From: Rubrivivax sp.
GTDB taxonomy: Bacteria; Pseudomonadota; Gammaproteobacteria; Burkholderiales; Burkholderiaceae_C
DNA length: 64,000 bases
Direction of reading: 5' to 3'
Assembly: GCA_027485165.1 (NCBI GenBank)
Contig: JAIXRN010000075.1
Coordinates: 186,001 to 250,000 of the forward strand
Made by a program: the position numbers and the translations under genes. The notes beneath the pieces are model-generated. The model saw only the letters and a list, made by a program, of their open reading frames with translations. It was not told the origin of the DNA and searched no databases. The first letter of the stretch is position 1; each line of letters opens with the position of its first letter. This document shows, piece by piece, positions 16,435-24,637 of the stretch.

Positions 16435-17913
16435 TCAGCGCGGTACGGCCGCCACCACCGGGCCAGGCGCCCAGCCGCCACCCAGTGCGCTGTACACCGC
16501 CACCAGGGACGTGGCCGTGGCCACCTGGGCCTGCACGCGCTGGTCGCGGCTGTTCAGCACTTCGCGTTCGGCGTCCAGCACGGCCAGGAAGTCGGTCAGG
16601 CCGGCTTCATAGCGCAGCCGCGCCAGGCGCGAAGATTCGTTCGCACTGCGCTCGGCCGTCAGCAGCTTTTCAGCGCGCTGGGCATTGCGCGTGTAGCTGC
16701 TGAAGGCGCCTTCGGTGTCTTCCAGCGCCGTGGCCACGGTTTGTTCGAAGTTCGCCAGGCTCTGCAGGCTGCGCGCTTCGCTGGCGCGGATGCGGGCGCG
16801 AATAGCACCGCTGTCGAACGGTGTCCAGGTGAGGCCTGCGCCCAGGCTGTAGCGCAAAGCGTCGCGGGTACCGGCTGCCGACAGCGTGGCCGCGTTCAGG
16901 CCCAGCAGGCCCGAGAGCGATATGCGCGGGTATAGCTCGCTGCGCGCCAGGCCGATGCCGGCTGTGGCGGCGGCCAGCTGGCGTTCGGCCACCAGCACGT
17001 CGGGCCGGCGCTGCAGCCACTGCGCTGGTGTACCGGCCGGTAGCGCCGACAGGTCGCTCAACGGCAGGCTGGGCAAGGGCGCGGGCGTGCCCAGGCTGGC
17101 CAGCAGGGCCCGCGGCGGCTGGGCCGTCAGCGTGGCCAGGCGGAACACGCTGCGTTCGATGGCGTTCTGCAGCGCGGGCAGCGCTGCTTCGGTGCTGGCC
17201 ACCAGGCCCTGGGCGCGTTCCAGGTCGAGCTGGGTGCCGCGGCCGTTGTCCACCCGCACGCGCGTGATGCCCAGCGCGTCGCGCTGGTTCAGCAGGCTGT
17301 CCTGCGTCAGCTGCAGGCGCTGCTGCAGGCCACGCAATTCCAGGTAGTTGCGCGCCACTTCGGCGGCCACGGCCGTCTGCGCGGCGGCCACGCCGGCAAC
17401 GCCCGCCTGGGCCAGCGCAGCAGCCTGTTCGCTGCCACGGCGCAGGCGGCCGAACAGGTCGATCTCCCAGCCGGCCACCAGGCTGGCGTCCAGGGTGTTG
17501 CCGGTGCGTTCGCTGCGCGAAGCCCCGGGCTGCTGTGTCAGCGGCCGGATGGCGCGCTGCACGCTCGTGTCCACACCCACGCCCGGGCGCGACGCGGCGT
17601 CGGCCTCGTCCTGGCCGGCGCGGGCTTCCTGCAGCCGGGCCTGGGCGATGCGCACGTCGCCATTGGCCGCCAGCGCGCGGTCGATCAGGCCGGTCAGTGC
17701 GGCGTCGTTGAAGCCGCGCCAGAAGACCGCGATGTCATCGCGCACTGGGCTGCTGTTCAAAGTGGCCACACCGGCCCCGACGAAGCCGGGGTCCAGCGCC
17801 GTGGCGGGTGCCCGGTAGTCAGGGCCCACCGCGGCGCAGCCAGCAAGTGCCAGCATGGCCAGCGCAGCGCTAACGCGAAGCGGCAAGGCGGGCGTGTTCA
17901 CGCGGCGCTTCAT
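16435..17913 (-). CDS. RND efflux outer-membrane factor, NodT/OprM family lipoprotein
   Basis: 492 residues. A lipobox signal (LAMLALAGCAAVGPDYRAP) shows acylation and outer-membrane targeting. The body has the two OEP repeats typical of TolC-like trimeric channels: NGDVRIAQARLQEARAG, SLVAGWEIDLFGRLRRGSEQ, VARNYLELRGLQQRL, then QRRPDVLVAERQLAAATAGIGLA, YPRISLSGLLG and LRYEAGLTDFLAVLDAERE. It is the last gene of an adaptor-permease-channel operon and overlaps the permease by ATGA. The full set forms a MexAB-OprM-like exporter. No local TetR or two-component repressor is present. Confidence 0.95.
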   Translation of the reverse strand: MKRRVNTPALPLRVSAALAMLALAGCAAVGPDYRAPATALDPGFVGAGVATLNSSPVRDDIAVFWRGFNDAALTGLIDRALAANGDVRIAQARLQEARAGQDEADAASRPGVGVDTSVQRAIRPLTQQPGASRSERTGNTLDASLVAGWEIDLFGRLRRGSEQAAALAQAGVAGVAAAQTAVAAEVARNYLELRGLQQRLQLTQDSLLNQRDALGITRVRVDNGRGTQLDLERAQGLVASTEAALPALQNAIERSVFRLATLTAQPPRALLASLGTPAPLPSLPLSDLSALPAGTPAQWLQRRPDVLVAERQLAAATAGIGLARSELYPRISLSGLLGLNAATLSAAGTRDALRYSLGAGLTWTPFDSGAIRARIRASEARSLQSLANFEQTVATALEDTEGAFSSYTRNAQRAEKLLTAERSANESSRLARLRYEAGLTDFLAVLDAEREVLNSRDQRVQAQVATATSLVAVYSALGGGWAPGPVVAAVPR

Positions 17914-20900
17914 GGCTGCTCTCCTTCGGCCAGCGCCGCCGTGGCGCCAGGCGACTGCTGCCCCGCCAGCCCTTCGCGTTGTTCTCGCTGTTCGCGCCGC
18001 GCGCGGCGTTCGCGCAGCAGCACGTAGAACACCGGCGTCAGAAAGATGCCGAACAGCGTCACGCCCACCATGCCCGAGAACACGGCAATGCCCATCGCGC
18101 GCCGCATCTCGCTGCCAGCGCCGCTGCCCAGAATCAGCGGCACCACGCCGGCACAGAAAGCGATCGACGTCATCAGGATCGGCCGCAGCCGCATGCGGCA
18201 GGCATGGGTGATGGCCTGCAGCAGTTCTTCGCCCTTCTCTTCCAGTTCCTTGGCAAATTCGACGATCAGGATGGCGTTCTTGCACGCCAGCCCCACCAGC
18301 ACCACCAGGGCCACCTGGGTGAAGATGTTCAGGTCGCCGGGCTCGCCAAAGAAGGGCATGCTGGACAGCCACACCCCGAACAGCGCCGACAGGATGCCCA
18401 TGGGCACGATCAGCACGATCACCATCGGCAGGCTCCAGCTTTCGTACTGCGCCGCCAGCACCAGGATGACCAGCAGCACCGAAATCGCCAGCACCGCGGC
18501 CAGGATGGGCAGCTTCGTCTGCGTACCGGGCACGGTGATGTCGCGCGTCAGCCGGTCCTGGTAGCTGAGCTCGGTCCATTCGTAGCTCATGCCGCGTGGC
18601 AGGGTGCGCTGCAGCAGGGTCTCGATCTCAGCTTCGGCCACGCTGGAAGAAAAGCCCGGGTTGGGCGCGCCGTTGATGTCGGCCGACGGAAAGCCGTTGT
18701 AGCGCGTCACCCGCGTCGGCCCGAAGGTGGGTTCCACCTTCATCAGCGCGCCCAGCGGCACCATTTCGCCGGCGGCGTTGCGCGTCTTCAGGTTGGTGAT
18801 GGCCGATGCGTCGGCGCGGTACGGTGCGTCGGCCTGCACCACCACCTGGTAGGTCTTGCCGAACTTGCTGAAGTCGTTCACGTACAGCGACCCCAGGTTC
18901 ACCTGCATGGTGTCGTAGATGTCGCCCAGGCGTATGCCCATTTGCTTGGCCAGCGTGCGGTCCACGTTGGCATACAGCTGCGGCACGTTGATGTCGTAGC
19001 CCGAGAACGGCGTGCCGATGCTGGACTTGGGGTTGCCGTAGACCTGCCCCAGAGTGCCCCAGACGGCGCCGAACAGCGCCTGTTCGCCCAGCCCCGCGCG
19101 GTCCTGCACCTGCAACTTGAAGCCGCCGGCATTGCCCAGCCCGTCCACCGCGGGCGGCGGCACCACGAACATGCGCGCGCCCTGGATCTGCTGGATGGCC
19201 CCGTTCACCGCGCCCAGGATGGCGCCCTTGCTCAGGTCGGGCGTGGTGCGCTGGGCGAAGTCGGCCAGGCCGAAGAACACGATGCCTTCGTTCGGCGCGG
19301 CAGAAAAGCCGGCAATCGACAGGCCCGGAAAGGCCACGGAATCGACGATGCCGGGCACCTTCAGCGCGATGTCGCTCATCTGGCGGATGACGGCTTCGGT
19401 GCGGTCGATCGATGCCCCGGCGGGCAGCTGCGCAATGCCGATCAGGTACTGCTTGTCGGGCGCCGGCACGAAGCCGGCCGGGATGCGCGCGAACAGGAAG
19501 GCCGTGGCCCCCAACAGCACGGCATAGACGATCAGCGGCAAGGACTTGCGCCGCACCATGCCGCCCACGCCGCGCCCGTAGCTGGCGCTGGCGCGGCCGA
19601 AGACGCGGTTGAACCAGCGGAAGAAGCCGCCGAAGACGCGGTCCATGCCGCGCGTGAGCGCGTCCTTCGGCGCGTCGTGCGGGCGCAGCAGGATGGCGCT
19701 GAGCGCAGGGCTCAGCGTCAGCGAATTGAAGGCCGAGATCACGGTGCTGATGGCGATCGTCACCGCAAACTGCTTGTAGAACTGCCCCGTCAGCCCCGGC
19801 ACGAAAGCCAGCGGCACGAACACCGCGCACAGCACCAGGGCGATGGCGATGATGGGCCCGGACACTTCGCGCATGGCCTTGACGGTGGCGTCGTGCGGGT
19901 TCAGGCCTTCTTCGATGTTGCGTTCGACGTTTTCCACCACCACGATGGCGTCGTCGACCACGATGCCGATGGCCAGCACCAGGCCGAACAGCGTGAGCGT
20001 GTTGATCGAATAGCCCAGCAGCAGCAGGAACGCAAAGGTGCCGACGATGGACACCGGCACCGCCAGCAGCGGGATGATCGAAGCGCGCCAGGTCTGCAGG
20101 AACACGATGACGACCAGCACCACCAGGGCCACGGCTTCCAGCAGCGTGGCCACCACTTTCTCGATCGAGGTCTGCACGAAGCGCGTGGGGTCGTAGACGA
20201 TGCTGTAGTCCATGCCCGGCGGGAAGCCAGCCTTCAGCCTGTCCATCGTGGCGCGCACGCTGTTCGACAGCGCCAGCGCGTTCGAGCCTGGCGCCTGGAA
20301 CACCGCGATCGCCGCCGCTTCCTTGTTGTTCAGCAGGCTGCGCAGCGCGTAGGAACCGGCGGAAAGCTCCACGCGGCCGATGTCGCGCACGCGGATCATC
20401 CCGCCCGTGGCGGGGTCGGCGCGCACGATGATGTCGGCGAACTGCTCTTCGGTCGTCAGCCGGCCCTGGGTGTTCACGGCCAGCTGGAATTCGGTGCCCT
20501 TGGGCGCAGGCGGTGCGCCCACCGTGCCCGCGGCCACCTGGGCGTTCTGTTCGCGGATGGCGGCCACCACTTCGGCGGTGGTCAGGTTGCGCGCGGCCAG
20601 CTTGCCCGGGTCCAGCCAGACGCGCATGGCGTAGTCGCCCGCGCCGAACAGGATGACCGAGCCCATGCCGGGGATGCGCAGCAGGTCGTCGCGCACGTTC
20701 AGCTGGCCGTAGTTGCGCAGGTACAGCGCGTCGCGGCTGTTGTCGGGGCTGACCAGGTGCACCACCATGGTCAGGTTCGGGCTGCTCTTCTCAGTCGTGA
20801 CGCCGATCTGGCGCACGATCTCGGGCAGCCGCGGCAACGCGCGGTTGATGCGGTTCTGCACCGCGGTCTCGGCCGCTTCGGGGCTGGTGCCGATCTTGAA

Positions 20901-21185
20901 GGTGACGGTCAGCGTCATGCCGCCGTCGGACGTGGCCTGCGAATCGAAGTACAGCAGGTTCTCGATGCCACTGATCTGCTCTTCCAGCGGCGTGGCCACG
21001 GTTTCGCTGATGACGCGCGGGTTGGCGCCCGGAAACTGTGCGCGCACGACGATCTGCGGCGGCGCGACCTCGGGGTATTCCGACACCGGCAGCTGCAGGA
21101 TGGCCAGGCTGCCGAGCAGGAAGATGAAGATGGACAGTACCGCCGCGAAGCGCGGGCGGTCGATGAAGAAGCGTGAGATGTCCAT
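17910..21185 (-). CDS. RND multidrug efflux permease (HAE1/AcrB-MexB type)
   Basis: 1091 residues, a normal length for the family. The N-terminus (MDISRFFIDRPRFAAVLSIF) and GIENLLYFDSQA, LRIPGMGSVILFGAGDYAMR and PGSNALALS are typical HAE1 sequence. The proton-relay Asp pair is intact in transmembrane helix 4 (IGIVVDDAIVVVENVER, about residues 407-408). Twelve membrane segments and two large periplasmic loops are visible. Located in the inner membrane, it extrudes hydrophobic compounds using the proton gradient, with the adaptor upstream (12 bp apart) and the channel downstream. The actual substrates cannot be read from sequence. Confidence 0.97.
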   Translation of the reverse strand: MDISRFFIDRPRFAAVLSIFIFLLGSLAILQLPVSEYPEVAPPQIVVRAQFPGANPRVISETVATPLEEQISGIENLLYFDSQATSDGGMTLTVTFKIGTSPEAAETAVQNRINRALPRLPEIVRQIGVTTEKSSPNLTMVVHLVSPDNSRDALYLRNYGQLNVRDDLLRIPGMGSVILFGAGDYAMRVWLDPGKLAARNLTTAEVVAAIREQNAQVAAGTVGAPPAPKGTEFQLAVNTQGRLTTEEQFADIIVRADPATGGMIRVRDIGRVELSAGSYALRSLLNNKEAAAIAVFQAPGSNALALSNSVRATMDRLKAGFPPGMDYSIVYDPTRFVQTSIEKVVATLLEAVALVVLVVIVFLQTWRASIIPLLAVPVSIVGTFAFLLLLGYSINTLTLFGLVLAIGIVVDDAIVVVENVERNIEEGLNPHDATVKAMREVSGPIIAIALVLCAVFVPLAFVPGLTGQFYKQFAVTIAISTVISAFNSLTLSPALSAILLRPHDAPKDALTRGMDRVFGGFFRWFNRVFGRASASYGRGVGGMVRRKSLPLIVYAVLLGATAFLFARIPAGFVPAPDKQYLIGIAQLPAGASIDRTEAVIRQMSDIALKVPGIVDSVAFPGLSIAGFSAAPNEGIVFFGLADFAQRTTPDLSKGAILGAVNGAIQQIQGARMFVVPPPAVDGLGNAGGFKLQVQDRAGLGEQALFGAVWGTLGQVYGNPKSSIGTPFSGYDINVPQLYANVDRTLAKQMGIRLGDIYDTMQVNLGSLYVNDFSKFGKTYQVVVQADAPYRADASAITNLKTRNAAGEMVPLGALMKVEPTFGPTRVTRYNGFPSADINGAPNPGFSSSVAEAEIETLLQRTLPRGMSYEWTELSYQDRLTRDITVPGTQTKLPILAAVLAISVLLVILVLAAQYESWSLPMVIVLIVPMGILSALFGVWLSSMPFFGEPGDLNIFTQVALVVLVGLACKNAILIVEFAKELEEKGEELLQAITHACRMRLRPILMTSIAFCAGVVPLILGSGAGSEMRRAMGIAVFSGMVGVTLFGIFLTPVFYVLLRERRARREQREQREGLAGQQSPGATAALAEGEQP

Positions 21186-21196
21186 GGTGCGGGGGC

Positions 21197-22420
21197 TCAG
21201 CTCTTCTTTTCGGTCTGCTTCTCGGCGGGGGCCGCCGGCGCAGCACCCGGTGGCGCCGGCGGCGGCACGATGGGCATGCCCTTGTCGTCCACCTTCAGCA
21301 CCTGGGGCGCCACCGGCACGCCGGGGATGATGCGCTGCAGCCCGTCCACCACCACGTTCTCGCCCGCCTTCAGCTGGCCGCCGCCGACCACGCGCATGCC
21401 GTCTTGCAGCGCCCCCAGCTGCACGTCGCGAAACTGCGGCTGGCCGTTGGCACCCACCACCACCACGAACTTCTTGGTCTGGTCGGTGCCAATGGCACGC
21501 TCGGGCACCATCACCGCGCTGTAAGGGGCGCTGGTGGCCATCACCAGGCGCACCGCCAGGCCGGGGACGAACTGGCCCTTGGCGTTGTCGAAGCTGGCGC
21601 GCATGCGGATGGCGCCGGTCTGCGCATTCAGTCGGTTGTCGATGAAGTCCAGCTGCCCGGCGTGCGGGTAGCCGTCTTCGTTGGCCAGTGCCATGCGCAC
21701 GGCGGGCGTGGCCTGGCCCGCGGCGCGCACGCGCAGGAAGGTCTGCTCGCTGCCGTCGAAGTAGGCGTGCACGCGGCCCGTGCCGGCGATGGACGTCAGC
21801 ACCACCTGTTCGTTCACCAGGTTGCCGGCGGTGATATTGGCGCGCGAAGCACGGCCTGCAATCGGGGCGCGGACCGACGCAAACTCCACATTCAGGCGCG
21901 CGGCGCGCAACGCGGCTTCAGCCGCCTGGATGTCGGCTTCGCCCGTGCGCGAAGCCGCAGTCAGCTGGTCGAATTCCTGCTTCGACACGGCCTTGGCGTC
22001 CAGCAGCTTCTGCGCACGCGCCAGTTCGGTACCGGCCAGCGCGGCGCGGGCCCGCACGGTGGCCAGCTGTGCTTCCAGCCGCGCCGCTTCAGCCGCGAAG
22101 GGCCGCGCGTCGATGCTGAAAAGCAGCTGCCCGCGCGCCACCAGGGCGCCGTCGGTGAAGTGCACCTTTTCGATCACCCCGCCCACGCGCGGGCGCAGTT
22201 CGACGAAATCGGCCGCTTCCAGGCGGCCGCTGAATTCTTCGGTGTTGGACAGCGTGCGCTGCACGGCTGGCGCCACGCTGACAGGTGCAGGGCCTTGTGG
22301 GCCGCCCTGGGCACCGGCGGGGTCGCTGCAGCCCGCTACAGTGGCCAGCAGCAGCACGGCAGCAGCGCACGCCGCAAGCCGCCAGTGCGCGTAGGGGGTG
22401 AGGATGGGCAGCTTGTTCAT
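21197..22420 (-). CDS. RND efflux periplasmic adaptor (membrane fusion protein)
   Basis: 407 residues. A lipoprotein signal (LLLATVAGCSD) anchors it to the inner membrane. The family layout is complete: VSVAPAVQRTLSNTEEFSGR, barrel-sandwich half VELRPRVGGVIEKVHFTDG, alpha-hairpin (LDAKAVSKQEFDQL), second half FASVRAPIAGRASRANIT and a membrane-proximal domain with VPERAIG and GLQRIIPGVPV. The C-terminal 35 residues are Pro/Ala-rich. It is the first gene of the pump operon; the ATG at 22420 puts the signal at the N-terminus, whereas an upstream in-frame start would add 22 residues. Confidence 0.95.
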   Translation of the reverse strand: MNKLPILTPYAHWRLAACAAAVLLLATVAGCSDPAGAQGGPQGPAPVSVAPAVQRTLSNTEEFSGRLEAADFVELRPRVGGVIEKVHFTDGALVARGQLLFSIDARPFAAEAARLEAQLATVRARAALAGTELARAQKLLDAKAVSKQEFDQLTAASRTGEADIQAAEAALRAARLNVEFASVRAPIAGRASRANITAGNLVNEQVVLTSIAGTGRVHAYFDGSEQTFLRVRAAGQATPAVRMALANEDGYPHAGQLDFIDNRLNAQTGAIRMRASFDNAKGQFVPGLAVRLVMATSAPYSAVMVPERAIGTDQTKKFVVVVGANGQPQFRDVQLGALQDGMRVVGGGQLKAGENVVVDGLQRIIPGVPVAPQVLKVDDKGMPIVPPPAPPGAAPAAPAEKQTEKKS

Positions 22421-22692
22421 CGACAGGGTCCTTGGGGCTTGAAGCCACAAACGCAGGAAAACACAAGAAGGGGCAGGAAGAGCCAACGGGGCGCGGTACG
22501 TCAGACCTGGGCCATCCGGGGCCGGCGCCGCTCACGCCAACTCAAGCCCATTCACGAATGATGGTGCTTTTGCCGCTGCACGTCTTGGGCCAAGGCGGCG
22601 GCAGTGCCTGACCCCTTTGGGGTAGACCGGCACCGGGCTTTGGCAAGCGGCCGGGGCCGCTGTCGCGCAGCGTCGGCGGGCATCATGCCGGC

Positions 22693-23793
22693 ATGAACGC
22701 TCAAACCCATGTCGGCATTGGCGCGGCGGTGCGGCGCCTTCCTCGCCTGTTACGCCTGCTGCAGCTGATCGTCCTGCTGCCGCTGGCCGCCTGTTCCAGC
22801 CCCTGGCAGGGGCCATCCACCGACCACTTCGATGGCCAGCGCTTCTTCAACCCCGGGCCGCCCAAGACCAGCTCGGTGGCGGGCTACCTGTGGCTGCGCC
22901 TGACCACGGCCCAGGGCGAATGGCCAGACGCGGTGCCGCTGCCGACGATGCCGCCCCCGCCAGCGCGACGCGACAACGGGCGCGCCAGCGTCACCTGGCT
23001 GGGCCACGCGACGCTGCTCATCCAGGTGGCGGGCTTGAACATCCTGACCGACCCCGTCTGGTCGGAGCGCGCTTCGCCGCTGTCCTGGGCCGGCCCACGG
23101 CGCGTGACGCCGCCGGCCCTGCCCTTCGAAGCGCTGCCGCCCATCGACCTGGTGCTGATCTCGCACGACCACTACGACCATCTCGACCTGAACACCCTGC
23201 GCCGTCTGGACGCGCGCGACAAGCCCCGTGTGCTGGCGCCGCTGGGCCACCGGGCGCTGATTGCCACCGCCATGCCCGACAGCCAGGTGAGCGAACACGA
23301 CTGGGGCGAACAGGTGGCCGTGCACCCGCGGCTGCAGGTGCATGTGGAAGCCATGAAGCACGGCTCGGGCCGCAGCCCCTTCGACCAGATGCACAGGCTG
23401 TGGGCCGCCTACGTGCTGCAGGCCGATGGCCTGAAGATCCACTTCGTGGGCGACAGCGGCTATGGCGACGGCTCGCTGTTCGCCGACACCGCGCGCCGGC
23501 ACCCTGACATCGACCTGAGCATCCTGCCCATCGGCGCCTATGAGCCCGCTTCGTTCATGGCCGACAGCCACATGGCGCCCGACGAAGCGGTGGCCCTGAT
23601 GAAGCAGCTGCGCGCGCGCCGCGCCATGGCGCACCACTTCGAAAGCTTTCAGCTTGCCTTCGAGGCCTACGACGCGCCCCGCCGCGCACTGGCCGCAGCG
23701 CTGGCCGCTGCCGGCGTGGCGCCCGACCGCTTCCGCGCGCTGCGAACCGGGGAAAGCTGGGTGATCGAACCACAACCCGGCACCCCGCGCTGA
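22693..23793 (+). CDS. Metallo-beta-lactamase-fold lipoprotein hydrolase (NAPE-PLD/UlaG-like)
   Basis: 366 residues. A lipobox (VLLPLAACSS) follows an Arg/Leu-rich signal. The MBL fold shows SVTWLGHATLLIQV, ILTDPVWSERASPLSW, the metal site LISHDHYDHLD (HxHxDH), then MKHGSG, HFVGDSGYGDG and LPIGAYEP, with a late His in MAHHFESFQ. This order is that of NAPE-PLD-like and UlaG-like phosphodiesterase or lactonase families. It is divergent from the RND operon (272 bp between starts) and is probably periplasmic, acting on lipid phosphodiesters or lactones. The substrate is unproven. Confidence 0.88.
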   Translation: MNAQTHVGIGAAVRRLPRLLRLLQLIVLLPLAACSSPWQGPSTDHFDGQRFFNPGPPKTSSVAGYLWLRLTTAQGEWPDAVPLPTMPPPPARRDNGRASVTWLGHATLLIQVAGLNILTDPVWSERASPLSWAGPRRVTPPALPFEALPPIDLVLISHDHYDHLDLNTLRRLDARDKPRVLAPLGHRALIATAMPDSQVSEHDWGEQVAVHPRLQVHVEAMKHGSGRSPFDQMHRLWAAYVLQADGLKIHFVGDSGYGDGSLFADTARRHPDIDLSILPIGAYEPASFMADSHMAPDEAVALMKQLRARRAMAHHFESFQLAFEAYDAPRRALAAALAAAGVAPDRFRALRTGESWVIEPQPGTPR

Positions 23794-23900
23794 ACCCCTG
23801 GCGCCAGGCCCGGCCCGGCCCAGCCTGGCGCGCCTGCCGGGGCCCGCCGGCTCGACCTTTGACAGGGCACAGCCCGCCCTGCAGCTTCTAGAGTAGCCGC

Positions 23901-24632
23901 GTGCATGCCGCCCAGCCCGCCCTGCCACGCCACACGCCTGCGCGGGTGATGGTGGTGGACGACCACCCCGCCATCCGCGCCGGGCTGCGCGCGATGCTGG
24001 CGCCAGAGGCCGACTTGTGTGTCGTGGCCGAAGCTGGCAACGGCGCAGAAGCGCTGCAGGCCTGGCAGCAGTGCGCGCCAGACCTGGCGCTGATCGACCT
24101 GCGCATGCCGGTGATGGACGGCTTCGAGGCGCTACGGCAGATCCGCCAGCTGTCGCCCGCCGCGCGCCTGGTGGTGATGACGTCCATGACCGGCGACGAA
24201 GACGTCTACACCGCGCTGCAGGCCGGCGCCCACGGCTACCTGCTGAAGGACTGTGGGCGCGAAGAACTGCTGCTGTGCCTGCGCACCGCCTTGCGGGGCC
24301 AGCGCTACCTGCAGGCCGGCGCCGCCAGCAGCCTGGCCGCCCGCGTGACGCTGGCCGCGCTGACCGTTCGCGAAGGCGATGTCCTGCAAGGCCTGGCCGC
24401 CGGGCACAGCAACAAGGGCATCGCACGCCAGCTGGGCATGGCCGAAGGCACCGTCAAGACGCACCTGAAGGCGGTGCTCAGCAAACTGGGCGCGCGTTCA
24501 CGGACCGACGCCGTGCGGCTGGCCTTGCAGCGCGGGCTGGTGCAGCTGGCCGAAGACGCTGGCCCGCTGGACCCCCACCCCGGCACACCCGCTTATGCTG
24601 CGGCCGGCCCGGTGGTGAAGGGCCGGGAGTAA
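23901..24632 (+). CDS. NarL/LuxR-type response regulator 1
   Basis: 243 residues: a receiver domain (VMVVDDHPAIRAGLRAML, phospho-acceptor Asp in LALIDLRMPVMDG, Thr in MTSMTGDED, Lys in GYLLKDC) and a LuxR helix-turn-helix (LTVREGDVLQGLAAGHSNKGIARQ is unusually spaced but complete; AEGTVKTHLKAVLSKLGARSRTDAV). The start is GTG. It precedes a large GAF histidine kinase by 5 bp, and a second regulator of the same family follows that kinase, so the kinase may have two output proteins. A TTGACA at 23859 lacks a well-spaced -10 and is not claimed as a promoter. Confidence 0.9.
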   Translation: MHAAQPALPRHTPARVMVVDDHPAIRAGLRAMLAPEADLCVVAEAGNGAEALQAWQQCAPDLALIDLRMPVMDGFEALRQIRQLSPAARLVVMTSMTGDEDVYTALQAGAHGYLLKDCGREELLLCLRTALRGQRYLQAGAASSLAARVTLAALTVREGDVLQGLAAGHSNKGIARQLGMAEGTVKTHLKAVLSKLGARSRTDAVRLALQRGLVQLAEDAGPLDPHPGTPAYAAAGPVVKGRE

Positions 24633-24637
24633 GCCGC

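Noticed and set aside
17979-21176. Plus-strand open frame of over 1000 codons
   Set aside because: It is antisense to the RND permease; the His/Gln/Arg-rich product is a GC-driven shadow.
23859-23864. TTGACA as promoter of response regulator 1
   Set aside because: No -10-like hexamer at 16-18 bp; the nearest candidate is 24 bp away.
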